A stretch of 64,000 nucleotides of DNA from Pseudochelatococcus contaminans (GCF_014195635.1 NZ_JACICC010000003.1:62001-126000), one strand, 5' to 3'. Positions 43,865-53,700 are shown, numbered from the stretch's first letter. Numbers and translations are program-made. The notes: generated by a model not told the origin, from the sequence alone.

Positions 43865-44629
43865 TCAGCCGATGATGCTGTAGCCGGCGTCGATGTAGAT
43901 GAGCTGGCCCGTGATGTTGCGGGCGCGGTCGGAAGCGAGGAAGGCGGCGATGCTGCCAACGTCGTCCGGGGTGGCGAGGCGGCGCAGCGGCGCATACTTC
44001 ACGGCGCGTTCCAGCAGTTCGTCGAAATCGCCGATGCCCGAGGCCGCGCGGGTCAGCATGGGGCCGGGCGACAGCGTGTTCACGGTGACGTTCTTCTCAC
44101 CCAGTTCGGCGGCGAGCTGGCGCGTGGTGGCTTCCAGCGCGGCCTTGACCGGGCCCATCAGGTTGTAATGCTCGACGACCTTGTCGGCGCCGTAGTAGCT
44201 CATGGTCATTGCCGAACCGCCGTCCTTGAACAGCGGCTCGGAGCGCTTGAGCAGGCGGATGAACGAGTGCACCGAAATGTCGATGGCGACCTGCATGCCT
44301 TCCAGCGAGGAATCGACGACGCGGCCGTGCAGATCCGCGATGGGAGCGAAGGCGATGGAGTGAACCAGCGTGTCGAGCTTGCCCCACTTTTCGGTGATGG
44401 CGGCGAACAGCGCATCGGTCTCTTCCTCGCTGCGCACATCGAGCGGCAGGAAGATCGGCGCATCGATGGATTTCGCCAGCGGCTCGACATAGGGCTTGGC
44501 TTTTTCGTTGAGGTAGGTCAGCGCGACCTGTGCGCCAGCCTCGTGAAGGGCCTTGGCCACGCCCCAGGCGATCGAATGTTCATTCGCAACGCCGACTACC
44601 AGTGCATGTTTGTTGGACAGATCAACCAT
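43865..44629 (-). CDS. fabI: Enoyl-ACP reductase (NADH) FabI
   Basis: 254 residues from ATG 44629, eight bases after gagggg; a TTG two codons earlier is not needed. SDR with the FabI-type cofactor loop VVGVANEHSIAWGVAKAL and active site Tyr145/Tyr155-x6-Lys162 in MSYYGADKVVEHYNLMGPVKAALE. HSIAFAPIADLHG and LSPGPMLTRAASGIGDF complete the pattern. It reduces enoyl-ACP in the last elongation step and is the triclosan-type target. Rhizobiales often have a second FabI, so this may not be the main one. Divergent from uvrB. Confidence 0.92.
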   Translation of the reverse strand: MVDLSNKHALVVGVANEHSIAWGVAKALHEAGAQVALTYLNEKAKPYVEPLAKSIDAPIFLPLDVRSEEETDALFAAITEKWGKLDTLVHSIAFAPIADLHGRVVDSSLEGMQVAIDISVHSFIRLLKRSEPLFKDGGSAMTMSYYGADKVVEHYNLMGPVKAALEATTRQLAAELGEKNVTVNTLSPGPMLTRAASGIGDFDELLERAVKYAPLRRLATPDDVGSIAAFLASDRARNITGQLIYIDAGYSIIG

Positions 44630-44904
44630 GGTCAAAACCCCTCGAAATCAAGCAATGCGCCGGAATATTGCACAGCTTGCGTCAATTCAGATGACAGTGT
44701 TTCATCAAATATTGCAATTGCGAAGTCAGAGATGTTGCCGGCACGTCCGGGCTGGGCCACTTGGTGGTGATATCGCCGGATGGATGGCGAACCATCGGGC
44801 CGAGTCGCCGTTTTAATGTGATAGTTTCAAAAATCGACCGGCGCGCGGTTGATTGCAACATCGACGCTCTTTGCACGCGGCGTGAACAGGACCATATTCG
44901 CACC

Positions 44905-47574
44905 ATGGCGAACACACCTAAAAAACCTGCGTCTTCCGCGACGGGCACGGCGCGCAAACGTGCCGGCGCTGCCGGAAAAGCGTCGAAGCCGCTGGTGACC
45001 CCGCTCGATCCCTTTCTGGCCGAACTGCTGAACCCGGCCCTCAACGAGAAGCGCGGCCTTTCGGAAGCGCCGCAGGCCGGTTACCGCATCGACGGCGAAC
45101 CGTTTTCCGATCCCGATCTGTCGGCAAAATTCGCTCTCGACGGCGAGGCAGACGCGCCGCGCAAGCCGGTGCACCGGCGCGGCAAGGATTTAACCGCCTC
45201 CCATGCGATACCCGGTTCCGGCGTGTCGGCCACGGTCGAGGCGCTGACGCAGTTGCTGGAGAGCGGCAACCCGTTCATCAAGGGCGACACGATCTGGACG
45301 CCGCACCGGCCTGAGCGGCCGGACAAGTCCGAAGGCGGCATCAGCTTCCGCATGCAATCGGATTTCGAGCCGGCAGGCGATCAGCCGACGGCCATTGCCG
45401 AGCTGGTGCAGGGCGTGCGCGACAGCGAGCGCGATCAGGTTTTGCTCGGCGTTACCGGCTCCGGCAAAACCTTCACCATGGCAAAGGTGATCGAGCAGAC
45501 CCAGCGCCCGGCGCTGATCCTGGCTCCCAACAAGACGCTGGCCGCCCAGCTTTACGGCGAGTTCAAGAGCTTCTTCCCGGACAACGCCGTCGAATACTTC
45601 GTTTCGTACTATGATTACTATCAGCCGGAAGCCTACGTTCCGCGTTCCGATACGTATATCGAAAAGGAATCGTCGATCAACGAGCAGATCGACCGGATGC
45701 GCCATGCGGCCACGCGTTCGCTGCTTGAGCGCGACGATGTGATCATCGTGGCGTCGGTGTCGTGCATCTACGGTATCGGCTCCGTCGAGACCTATACGGC
45801 CATGACGTTTTCGGTGAAGGTGGAAGAGCGCATCGAGCAGCGCCAGCTCATCGCCGATCTGGTGGCCCTGCAATACAAGCGCACCGGCGGCGATTTCACC
45901 CGCGGCACGTTCCGCGTGCGCGGCGATGTCATCGAGGTGTTTCCGGCTCACTATGAGGATCGCGCGTGGCGCATCTCGCTGTTCGGTGACGAGGTGGAAT
46001 CCATTGCCGAATTCGATCCGCTGACCGGCCAGAAGACCGCCGATCTCGGTTTCGTCAAGCTTTACGCCAACTCGCACTACGTGACGCCCCGTCCGACGCT
46101 GCTGCAATCGATCAAGGGCATCAAGGAAGAAATGCGCGTGCGCGTCGATGAACTGGTCCGCATGGGCCGGTTGCTGGAAGCGCAGCGGCTGGAACAGCGC
46201 ACTGTTTTCGATATGGAAATGATGGAAGCGACGGGGTCGTGCGCCGGTATCGAGAACTACTCGCGCTACCTCACGGGTCGCAGGCCCGGTGAGCCGCCGC
46301 CGACCCTGTTCGAATACCTGCCCGACAACGCCATCGTCTTCACGGACGAGAGCCACGTCACGGTTCCGCAGATCGGCGCCATGTACAAGGGCGACTTTCG
46401 CCGCAAGGCGACGCTGGCGGAATATGGCTTCCGCCTGCCCTCGTGCATGGACAACCGCCCGCTGCGTTTCGAGGAATGGGACGCCATGCGGCCCCAGTCC
46501 ATCCACGTATCGGCAACGCCCGGCAGGTGGGAGCTGGACCGCACCGGCGGCGTGTTCGTGGAGCAGGTCATCCGGCCCACGGGCCTTGTCGATCCGCCGG
46601 TGGAGATTCGCCCGGCCCGCGCGCAGGTTGACGATCTGCTCGGCGAGGTGCGTGAAACGGCGGCGCGCGGCTACAGATCGCTGGTCACGGTGCTCACCAA
46701 GCGCATGGCCGAGGATCTGACGGAATACTTGCACGAAAACGGCGTGCGGGTGCGCTATATGCACTCGGACATCGACACGCTGGAGCGGATCGAGATCATC
46801 CGCGATCTGCGTCTGGGCGCATTCGACGTGCTGATCGGCATCAACCTGCTGCGCGAGGGCCTCGACATTCCCGAATGCGCGCTGGTCGCGATTCTGGACG
46901 CTGACAAGGAAGGCTTCCTGCGCTCGGAAACGTCGCTGGTGCAGACCATCGGCCGCGCCGCGCGGAATGCCGACGGGCGCGTCATCTGCTATGCTGATAA
47001 AGTGACCGGCAGTCTTGAGCGCGCCATGGCGGAGACCAACCGCCGCCGTGACCGGCAGCTTGCCTACAACGAGGAAAACGGCATCACGCCGCAGAGCGTG
47101 CGCAAGCGCATCGGCGACATCCTCGAATCCGTCTACGAGCGCGATCACGTCACCGTCGATACCGGCATGACGGAGAAGTCGGCGGTTGGCCACAACCTGA
47201 AAACCGTTCTGGCGGACCTCGACAAGCGCATGCGTGCGGCGGCCGCCGATCTGGACTTCGAAACCGCCGCCCGCCTGCGCGACGAGATCAGGCGTTTGCA
47301 AGCCACGGAGCTTGCCATCGCCGACGATCCGCTGGCACGCCAGGAGCAGGTGGAGGATCGCGCGGGGAGTTACGCCGGCACGCGTAAATATGGCGCAGCG
47401 GGCAATCTGCCGCCGGAGAGCGCCGGGCGCGCCCGCAAGCCGACCCTCGACGAGATGGGGCCTGGGCGGGAAACGGCTCCGCTTGGCGCGGAAGATTACA
47501 AGCCCCGCTCCACCGGCGGCTGGCCGGGCAAACCGACCAAGAAAAAGCGCACGCGCAGCAAGCCGTCGTCGTAA
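44905..47574 (+). CDS. uvrB: Excinuclease ABC subunit B
   Basis: 889 residues from [11 protein letters not shown]. About 147 poorly ordered N-terminal residues precede the true UvrB core ([17 protein letters not shown]). Walker [11 protein letters not shown] (182-191), beta-hairpin [26 protein letters not shown] box, helicase motifs V-VI ([22 protein letters not shown]), and the UVR motif [24 protein letters not shown] at about 772. An 85-residue basic tail follows. It verifies lesions and hands them to UvrC. Both extensions fit other Rhizobiales UvrB. I found no clear LexA box. Confidence 0.97.
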   Translation: MANTPKKPASSATGTARKRAGAAGKASKPLVTPLDPFLAELLNPALNEKRGLSEAPQAGYRIDGEPFSDPDLSAKFALDGEADAPRKPVHRRGKDLTASHAIPGSGVSATVEALTQLLESGNPFIKGDTIWTPHRPERPDKSEGGISFRMQSDFEPAGDQPTAIAELVQGVRDSERDQVLLGVTGSGKTFTMAKVIEQTQRPALILAPNKTLAAQLYGEFKSFFPDNAVEYFVSYYDYYQPEAYVPRSDTYIEKESSINEQIDRMRHAATRSLLERDDVIIVASVSCIYGIGSVETYTAMTFSVKVEERIEQRQLIADLVALQYKRTGGDFTRGTFRVRGDVIEVFPAHYEDRAWRISLFGDEVESIAEFDPLTGQKTADLGFVKLYANSHYVTPRPTLLQSIKGIKEEMRVRVDELVRMGRLLEAQRLEQRTVFDMEMMEATGSCAGIENYSRYLTGRRPGEPPPTLFEYLPDNAIVFTDESHVTVPQIGAMYKGDFRRKATLAEYGFRLPSCMDNRPLRFEEWDAMRPQSIHVSATPGRWELDRTGGVFVEQVIRPTGLVDPPVEIRPARAQVDDLLGEVRETAARGYRSLVTVLTKRMAEDLTEYLHENGVRVRYMHSDIDTLERIEIIRDLRLGAFDVLIGINLLREGLDIPECALVAILDADKEGFLRSETSLVQTIGRAARNADGRVICYADKVTGSLERAMAETNRRRDRQLAYNEENGITPQSVRKRIGDILESVYERDHVTVDTGMTEKSAVGHNLKTVLADLDKRMRAAAADLDFETAARLRDEIRRLQATELAIADDPLARQEQVEDRAGSYAGTRKYGAAGNLPPESAGRARKPTLDEMGPGRETAPLGAEDYKPRSTGGWPGKPTKKKRTRSKPSS

Positions 47575-47625
47575 CGCAAGTTGCGGCGACATAGAGAATC
47601 TGTGGCGCCGCCATTGCGGCAAATG

Positions 47626-47654
47626 AAAAGCGGCGGAGATGATCCGCCGCTTTT
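47626..47654. terminator. Bidirectional rho-independent terminator
   Basis: aaaagcggcgga (47626-47637) and tccgccgctttt (47643-47654) pair over 12 bp around gatga; A and T runs on the two sides let it work both ways, between uvrB and the convergent Tim44-like gene. Confidence 0.85.
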
Positions 47655-47687
47655 GTTCGATGCAAACCGTTTGGAAGCTGGCAGCGT

Positions 47688-48686
47688 TTATGCCTGCTGG
47701 ATCGCGGATACGAGCCACTCGCCGCCACGCGCGCGGCGGAACGTCCAGATTTCCGTCACAGTGATCGGGGTGGACGGATCGCCGTCGACGACAGCGTTGG
47801 TCGCGCGGTCGAAGGTGGTATCACGCAGCGAGAACTTCATCGCCACGGTCGCATATTCGGTGTTGCCTTCGCTCCACGCTTCAGCCAGATCGCCCTGCAG
47901 GAAGTTGACGTCCGACACGCGGTTGACGACGCCCTTCGAGGCGTTGTCAGTCAGCTCTTCGGTGAAGTACGACGCAACCTCGGGGGTCGCGAAGCGGCGC
48001 AGGGCTGAGAAGTCTTCGCGCGAGTAAGCATCCTGAGTCTGGTAGAGCAGGCGCTCGAAAGCCGCGTAATCGGCATCCGCTATGTTGATCGGCTGCGAGG
48101 CGGCTGCCTGGGGACGTGAGCCGGCCGCTGCACCAGCACCTGCCGCGCCGCCGAGACCCAGACCCGACAGGCCGCTACGGCCGCCGGCGGCAGGGCCGCC
48201 CTGACGTGCGTAGTTCTGCGGGCCACCGGCGGTGGCTTCCTGACGGCGGCGGAACCAGCCGATTGCGAAGCGCACCAGCAGCACGATCAGGCCGATCTGC
48301 AGCAGGAGGCCGAGGAAGGAGCCGAAGCCCGACATGCCGCCGAACAGGCCCGAGCCGGACAACAGCCCGAACAGGCCGGCGCCGAGCAAGCCGCCCATCA
48401 GCGCGCCGCCGAAGCCGCCGCCGAAGAAACCGGGGCGCCGCTGCGCAGCAGCCGCGTTGGGTTGCGCTGCGCGCGGGCCGGCGTTGGGCGCGGCCTGCGG
48501 CGTCGTCGAACGCTGGATCGGCGCGGCAGTCGGCGCGGTATTGGTGGGGGCGGGGGCGCTGTGGGTGCGCGTGCCACGGCTGCCGAAGCTGCCGCCGCGA
48601 CCGGAGCGGGCCTCGGCGATTCCGGCCGTCAGAAGCAGGGCGGCGGCTACAGCGGCCAGAACGCGGCCTCGGCGGGACAATGACAT
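47688..48686 (-). CDS. Tim44-like domain membrane protein
   Basis: 332 residues. A signal or anchor at 1-25 (VLAAVAAALLLTAGIAEA), a Pro/Ala/Gly-rich low-complexity part, a glycine-rich hydrophobic stretch with a membrane segment (FLGLLLQIGLIVLLVRFAIGWF, about 125-146 in parts), another Gly/Ala linker, and the Tim44 domain (about 205-330: FERLLYQTQDAYSREDFSALRRFATPEVASYF in pieces, ending TEIWTFRR). Bacterial members are of unclear function, perhaps in membrane protein handling. It is convergent with uvrB and alone. Confidence 0.85.
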   Translation of the reverse strand: MSLSRRGRVLAAVAAALLLTAGIAEARSGRGGSFGSRGTRTHSAPAPTNTAPTAAPIQRSTTPQAAPNAGPRAAQPNAAAAQRRPGFFGGGFGGALMGGLLGAGLFGLLSGSGLFGGMSGFGSFLGLLLQIGLIVLLVRFAIGWFRRRQEATAGGPQNYARQGGPAAGGRSGLSGLGLGGAAGAGAAAGSRPQAAASQPINIADADYAAFERLLYQTQDAYSREDFSALRRFATPEVASYFTEELTDNASKGVVNRVSDVNFLQGDLAEAWSEGNTEYATVAMKFSLRDTTFDRATNAVVDGDPSTPITVTEIWTFRRARGGEWLVSAIQQA

Positions 48687-48971
48687 CAGGTTCTCACCTC
48701 AGATAACGGGTTGAATGATCAGATGGCTTGAGCGCGCAATATATATGAATGAAGCCATCGCGCTACCCAAGCTTTGTGCCGAATATGGGGGGAAATATGT
48801 AACAATAAAAGAACCGTACGTGGTCTGAGGCAAATTTTTTCCGCCACCGACGCAATTGTGATATCGACAAGGGCCGAGCGGAACCTCTCCAGCGCACGAA
48901 TGAATGCGCCATCATACAGGACAAACCGCGCGGCGGCGGCAGAACCTCCTGCATCTATTCGAGTAGACCGG

Positions 48972-49649
48972 ATGAAGAAATTTCCCCGCCCTTCCTTGCG
49001 CTCACTCTTGTATCTGGACGCTCCGGCGGCGGCGGAAGCCATTGCCAGCACCGAGGCCGATGCGCTGATCGTCGATCTTGCCCCCAAGGCAACCGGCGGA
49101 GAGGCGGCCCGTGCAATCGTCGACGCGGCACCAGACCGCCTGCCGGTTTTTGCCCGAATCAACAGCCTGACGGCCGGTCAGCTAGCGGCGGATGTTGCAA
49201 TCGCGATGTCGTTCCGGCCTTTCGGCATCATCCTGCCGGACATCGCCAATGTCATCGATATCGAGGAACTCGGCGCGCATCTGCGGGTCAGTGAGGCGGA
49301 GCTTGGCCTTGCCGACGGCGGCACGCGGATTCTGCCGACCATTGGCTTGCCCGCAGGTGCGCTGGCGTTTACGGCGGGCAGCCAATTGCCGCAGCGCGTC
49401 GCGGCGCTGGTGTGGGAGTGGCCGGGGTCGTCTTTTGGCGAACGGCTGAACGATGCCGCCACACTTTCACGCAGTCTCACCGTACTGGCGGCCAGCCGTC
49501 ACAACGTACCCGCCATCGCAGCACTGCCGCTGATTTCCGATGCGGGGGAGGCGTTCAAAACCGCTTGTTCAGCCGCCTGCTTCGAGGGCATCAGCGGGGT
49601 AATCGTGCGCAGCGAAGCGCAGGCGCGTGTCGCCAATACCATCTTCTGA
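48972..49649 (+). CDS. Divergent citrate lyase beta-like (HpcH/HpaI) protein
   Basis: 225 residues from MKKFPRPSLRSLLYLDAP; ATGs at 48900 and 48774 would add 24-66 residues without family look. The RSLLYLDAPA opening, DALIVDLAPKATGGEAAR, VFARINSL, FGIILPDIANVIDIEEL and LPTIGLPAGALA follow the order of CitE-like TIM barrels. The metal-binding Glu-Asp in the second strand (DLEDAV in CitE) reads DLAPKA here, and the C-terminal part is short, so a lyase reaction is doubtful. No CitD/CitF genes nearby. Monocistronic. Confidence 0.6.
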   Translation: MKKFPRPSLRSLLYLDAPAAAEAIASTEADALIVDLAPKATGGEAARAIVDAAPDRLPVFARINSLTAGQLAADVAIAMSFRPFGIILPDIANVIDIEELGAHLRVSEAELGLADGGTRILPTIGLPAGALAFTAGSQLPQRVAALVWEWPGSSFGERLNDAATLSRSLTVLAASRHNVPAIAALPLISDAGEAFKTACSAACFEGISGVIVRSEAQARVANTIF

Positions 49650-49927
49650 ACAAGCGCTTTAAACTCTATCACTGAACACAGACTGCTTTTGCCTGCACGG
49701 GGTGAATGGGGCTGGCCCTGATGTAACCAAAATGCGACGATTATGGTGTATGTCTTGGGTCCGCAGGGTGAAATGCAGCATCTGCATCTTGCATTCAGAC
49801 GCAAGTAAGGCGATCACTATTGGCAATACTTGGTCGATGACAGTCCGGCCGGTCACATCCCGGCGCCTGGTCTCGCGCTTGCAACGGTGCGAGAATAGGG
49901 CGTTCGGGGTTTTGGATGGGAGCTATC

Positions 49928-50425
49928 ATGCGTTCGTTTATCGCCAATGGCATTGCAGCCGCCGCCGTATCCATCGCATGTCTGGCAGGTGGACAGGCTA
50001 TCGCAGCTGACTACGGACGCTATGCCGCCCCGCAAGTGAGAACCAGCCCCGGCAACCAGCCGCGCGCCGAGGACCGTATTCATCCTTTCTCCGCCAACAT
50101 TCCTGCCTGTGACGATCCCGGCGTGCTGCGGACGATTTCGAGCCGGTTCGCCCATCGCGAAGCACATTTCTGGAATTCCCCGCTGACCGTGCAGGGCTTC
50201 TATAACGTCCGGAGCGTGGCGTTCCGTCCGTGGGGCGATTCGTTCATCCCGCGCCGCTTCTGCACGGCACAGGCTTATCTTTCAGATGGCTACAAGCGCA
50301 CGGTGAATTATTCTGTGCGCGAGGCACTTGGCCCGATCGGCCTCGGCAGCAACGTGGAATGGTGCATTGTCGGGCTGGATCGCAATTACGCCTTCGCCCC
50401 CGCTTGCCGCGCCGCGTTGCCCTGA
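49928..50425 (+). CDS. Secreted protein of unknown function
   Basis: 165 residues from ATG 49928, six bases after gggag. Signal peptide 1-26 (ANGIAAAAVSIACLAGGQAIA, cleavage AIAAD). The mature part has four Cys (IPACDDP, RRFCTAQ, EWCIVG, PACRA), which may form two disulphides, and many aromatic residues (HREAHFWNSPLTVQGFYNV). I do not recognise the family. The RNase T2 gene starts 21 bp after it, so the two may be cotranscribed and both act in the periplasm. Confidence 0.7.
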   Translation: MRSFIANGIAAAAVSIACLAGGQAIAADYGRYAAPQVRTSPGNQPRAEDRIHPFSANIPACDDPGVLRTISSRFAHREAHFWNSPLTVQGFYNVRSVAFRPWGDSFIPRRFCTAQAYLSDGYKRTVNYSVREALGPIGLGSNVEWCIVGLDRNYAFAPACRAALP

Positions 50426-50446
50426 TCGTCCGGGCGAACCGATTCG

Positions 50447-51163
50447 ATGACCTGTCGCGCGTCTGCCTTTATGCCATGGTCCCCTCTGTCGGCGGGGCGC
50501 ATGTTGATGGGGGTCGCGCTGGCTGCCCTTCTCATGTCGGGCGGTCCGGCATCTGCCCAAGCGCGCCAGGGTGGCGCCGCTGGCGATTTTGACTTCTACG
50601 TGCTGGCGCTGTCATGGTCGCCCGGCTTTTGCGCTTCGGAAGGTCGCGCCAGCCAGCGTCAACAATGCGCTGCCGGTCTGCGCCATACCTTCGTTGTGCA
50701 TGGTCTGTGGCCGCAGTACGAGCGCGGTTATCCGCGCGCCTGCGGAGCGCGCGACGATTCGATCCCGCGTGACCCTTCCCGTCGCGCCATGAGCCTTGCC
50801 GCCGGAATCTTTCCCGAGCAAGGGTTGGCCCGCCATCAGTGGCGCATGCACGGCACTTGCTCCGGCAATTCTCCGGAGACATATTTTCGCGACACGGCCC
50901 GCGCGCGCTCGATGGTCACGGTACCACAGGCATTGCAGGGGCTTGTCACGGCACGGCGCATTTCGCCCGAGGCCGTGGAAAGAGCTTTCATCGCTGCAAA
51001 CCCCGGCCTGCGGCCCGATATGATCGCAACCACATGCGCACAGGGGAGGCTGAAAGAGGTTCGCCTTTGCCTGAAGCGCGATCTCTCTGGCTTCACCTCA
51101 TGCCCCGAGGTCGACCGCAACGGCTGCCGCGCCCGCGACATCACCATCGATGCGCCGCGCTAA
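50447..51163 (+). CDS. RNase T2-family secreted protein
   Basis: 238 residues; true start may be any of Met 1, 9 or 19. Signal peptide near MLMGVALAALLMSGGPASAQA. RNase T2 fold: FYVLALSWSPGFCAS, CAS1 FVVHGLWPQ with His85, and CAS2 HQWRMHGTCSG with His135. In the classical CAS2 (HEWxKHGTC) a Glu and a Lys assist catalysis; here they are Gln131 and Met134. Six or more Cys suggest disulphides. It should act on RNA in the periplasm, perhaps with reduced rate. It follows the secreted protein gene. Confidence 0.88.
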   Translation: MTCRASAFMPWSPLSAGRMLMGVALAALLMSGGPASAQARQGGAAGDFDFYVLALSWSPGFCASEGRASQRQQCAAGLRHTFVVHGLWPQYERGYPRACGARDDSIPRDPSRRAMSLAAGIFPEQGLARHQWRMHGTCSGNSPETYFRDTARARSMVTVPQALQGLVTARRISPEAVERAFIAANPGLRPDMIATTCAQGRLKEVRLCLKRDLSGFTSCPEVDRNGCRARDITIDAPR

Positions 51164-51250
51164 AGCGTGCCGAAACACCGATATTGCGCCGAAAGGCTTT
51201 ATGGGTTGACGGTTGAGCATGGGGCAAAACTCTGCCATTGATCCCGCACC

Positions 51251-52096
51251 ATGAATTACCGTCACGCTTACCACGCTGGCAATTTTGCCGATTGCATGAA
51301 ACACGCCTTGCTGGCGCGCATCCTGTTGCATCTCGGGCAAAAGGACACGCCGTTCCGTGTTATCGATACCCACGCCGGGATCGGTCTGTATGACCTCGGC
51401 GGGGTCGAGGCTGGAAAGACGCTGGAATGGCAGGAAGGAATTGGCCGGCTTGAGACGCCTCTCAATGGCGAAGCCGAAGAGTTGCTTGCCCCCTTCCGCG
51501 AGGCCTTGCGCGAGGTGAAACTCCGCTTCGGCGATAACTTCTATCCCGGCTCACCCCTGATCGCGAGTTTGCTCCTGCGCGCTCAGGACAAGGCCATTTT
51601 CGTCGAAAAGCACCCGGCGGATGTTGTGACGCTCGCCGGGCATCTCGCTCGCGACCGCCGGTTGAAGGTGCTTGAGATGGACGGCTGGACGGCGCTCAAG
51701 GCCATGATTCCTCCGGTGGAGCGGCGCGGCGTCGTGCTGATCGATCCGCCGTTTGAGGTGGAGGGCGAACTGGCCCATCTCGGTCATGCGCTGATTGAAG
51801 GCCGCCGTAAATGGAATAATGGCATCTTCGCTGGCTGGTACCCGATCAAGGATCTCGGTCACACGGAGCAGCTCGCGGATATCCTGCGCGATTCCGGTGT
51901 GCCGCGAATCCTGCGGCTGGAATTGCTTGTCGACCGAGGCGACGATCCCTCACGCCTTAACGGCTGTGGGCTCGTGGTCATCAACCCGCCGTGGAAGTTG
52001 GCCGCCGATGCGGAAGTGCTGTTGCCCGCACTGGCAGAACGGCTTGCCCGCGACGATCATGCGGGCTTTCGTTGCGATTGGCTTGCCGGCGAATAA
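51251..52096 (+). CDS. rlmJ: 23S rRNA (adenine(2030)-N6)-methyltransferase RlmJ
   Basis: 281 residues. MNYRHAYHAGNFADCMKHALLARIL is the RlmJ opening, VIDTHAGIGLYDL is the SAM site region, and VLIDPPFE is the catalytic DPP[F] motif, with WNNGIFAGWYPIKD and VVINPPWKL near the end. It methylates A2030 of 23S rRNA before ribosome assembly; loss is mild in E. coli. No clear operon partner. Confidence 0.93.
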   Translation: MNYRHAYHAGNFADCMKHALLARILLHLGQKDTPFRVIDTHAGIGLYDLGGVEAGKTLEWQEGIGRLETPLNGEAEELLAPFREALREVKLRFGDNFYPGSPLIASLLLRAQDKAIFVEKHPADVVTLAGHLARDRRLKVLEMDGWTALKAMIPPVERRGVVLIDPPFEVEGELAHLGHALIEGRRKWNNGIFAGWYPIKDLGHTEQLADILRDSGVPRILRLELLVDRGDDPSRLNGCGLVVINPPWKLAADAEVLLPALAERLARDDHAGFRCDWLAGE

Positions 52097-52202
52097 AGCC
52101 CATTCGAATCCGTGAATCTGCTTGAAATATCATCTGGCCACGGCAGCACTGCCTGGTGGTGGATGGCTCATGCCACGCGTTTTTGGCAAAAGCATCTTGG
52201 CA

Positions 52203-52235
52203 ATAAAAAACCCCGGAGGCTTGCGCCACCGGGGT
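52203..52235 (-). terminator. Rho-independent terminator of the porin gene
   Basis: accccgg (52210-52216) and ccggggt (52229-52235) pair around 12 bases; on the minus strand the stem is followed by tttttt. It lies 35 bp past the stop of the outer-membrane protein gene. Confidence 0.85.
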
Positions 52236-52270
52236 AATCTTTGCCGATCCGAGAAGGATCAGCTCAGGGA

Positions 52271-53011
52271 TCAGAACGAGTTGAACTTGTAGTTCAGACC
52301 AGCGCGGACCACACCGATTTCGGTGTCGTTGCGGTTGTGGTAAGCGGTCGGCAGGAAGTGGTTGCGGTCTTCCTTGCCGAGGTTGATGTACAGACCTTCG
52401 ACGCGAGCCGTGATGTTGTCGGTGAAGGCGTACTCGAGACCACCACCCAGCGTCCAGCCCGTGCGGGTGCTGCGGTTGTTCTCGTAGAAGAAGCCGTCGT
52501 AGTAGAAGCCGTGGCCGTTGCCGCCGCCGCCGTAAGCGAAACCACCGGTGGCGTAGATCAGAGCGCGGTCGATTGCGAAACCGAGACGAGCGCGAACGGT
52601 GCCGAACCACTCGATGCCCTGGTCGGAAGCGCCGAGGTAACCGGCGCTCGGGTCGATTGCGAGAGCAACGTTGCTGTTCTTCTTCAGATCAGCGTAGTTG
52701 ATGTCGGCTTCGACACCAGCGACGAACTGGCCGAACTGGTAGTTGTAGCCGATCTGGCCACCGCCGGTGAAGCCACCGTCGTTGCTGTTGCTGCTGTTAA
52801 CGAAGTACGTGCCGTTGAACACGCGGTCGCTGTTGTTGCTGTTCCAAGCGTAACCAGCGTTCACACCGACGTAGAAACCGGTCCACGAGAAGATCGGAGC
52901 AACGACCGGAGCGATCGGCTCGATCTGACGGCTGGGAAGATCGGCTGCGAAAGCGGCGCCCGAAGCGACCAGGCTGACTGCTGCAACCCCTGCGAGAAGA
53001 ACCTTTTTCAT
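52271..53011 (-). CDS. Omp25/Omp31-type outer membrane beta-barrel protein
   Basis: 246 residues. Signal peptide 1-22 (MKKVLLAGVAAVSLVASGAAFA), mature start ADLPSR. Eight-strand OmpA-like barrel: WTGFYVGVNAGYAW, GFTGGGQIGYNYQFGQFVAGVEADI in parts, GTVRARLGFAIDRALIYATGGFAYG in parts, TGWTLGGGLEYAFTDNITARVEG in parts, and the C-terminal VRAGLNYKFNSF ending in Phe as required for BamA insertion. Asn/Ser/Gly-rich loops, well-used codons and a strong terminator suggest high expression. Relatives bind heme or stabilise the envelope. Confidence 0.93.
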   Translation of the reverse strand: MKKVLLAGVAAVSLVASGAAFAADLPSRQIEPIAPVVAPIFSWTGFYVGVNAGYAWNSNNSDRVFNGTYFVNSSNSNDGGFTGGGQIGYNYQFGQFVAGVEADINYADLKKNSNVALAIDPSAGYLGASDQGIEWFGTVRARLGFAIDRALIYATGGFAYGGGGNGHGFYYDGFFYENNRSTRTGWTLGGGLEYAFTDNITARVEGLYINLGKEDRNHFLPTAYHNRNDTEIGVVRAGLNYKFNSF

Positions 53012-53700
53012 CTTTCACTCCTTAAAAGCTATTTCTTCGATCAAACGGCGGAAGCCATTCGTGAAGTTGACCCATACATAACCCAACTTCCGCCGCCCGT
53101 CTGTGATTTTCTTGCCACAGCGACCTCGCCAATAACGGCGGGAATATGTTGCTGCAATGATTTCGGGCCGATTGGCGAAGTTGCGGAAACGCTGAGCTTT
53201 CGCGCGCTGTTTCCGCAACCATTTGCGTGGAAAGCATAATTTTTCACGATGCTCTTCACGCGCCAGTGCCTTTGTCATTTTTGCCAATATTGGGGCGGTC
53301 GATAATCGCGTAAGGCGGGATTATGCCATTGATCGTCATGGATAATAGAACGTAAATATCCATTGTTCCATGCGTTCGTCAGAAAAGATGTTTATTATGC
53401 CAGCTTAAAAATGATACTTCAGTGTTGCGGTCAAGGCCCCCTTCACCGGAAGTGGGGGACGGTTTTGACCACCGTATAACGTGTGCCTGAGCCTTCCCTT
53501 CTGGCCGTCATTTTGTGTGTCGGCGCTCGTGCGATGCGCGGGCGGGGTTGCGGCGAGCCGCGCGCCGTGTCAAAGCGAGGGATGCGGTCCGGGCGTATCC
53601 GGGCCATCGGCATCGCAGGATGAATGGATTTTTGCGCCGCGCGGGCCTTGTCGGGGCCGGCGAACAGACCCATCGGTCTTTGGTGTGAGGTTAGGGATCG
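53012..53700. other. Intergenic region between divergent porin and glycosyltransferase genes
   Basis: 689 bp with no supported gene. An 11-bp perfect inverted repeat gttgcggaaac (53180-53190) / gtttccgcaac (53209-53219) lies about 170-210 bp upstream of the porin start. The middle (53280-53440) is AT-rich and should hold the porin promoter; the part nearest the glycosyltransferase is GC-rich again. Confidence 0.6.

Noticed and set aside
44636-44904. Possible SOS box before uvrB
   Set aside because: I looked for GTTC-N7-GTTC or GAAC-N7-GAAC, the alphaproteobacterial LexA motif, and found no good match.
45190-47718. 842-codon open frame antisense to uvrB
   Set aside because: It is the mirror of a highly conserved gene in GC-rich DNA, where antisense stops are rare. 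The protein is low in complexity with many Arg, His and Gln and has no family look.
52102-52125. ttcgaatcc, similar to a tRNA T-loop
   Set aside because: The bases around it do not form acceptor, anticodon or T stems. No tRNA gene was found in the window.
53015-53287. 90-codon minus-strand frame upstream of the porin
   Set aside because: No ribosome site and no recognisable domain; it overlaps the region where the porin promoter and leader should lie.
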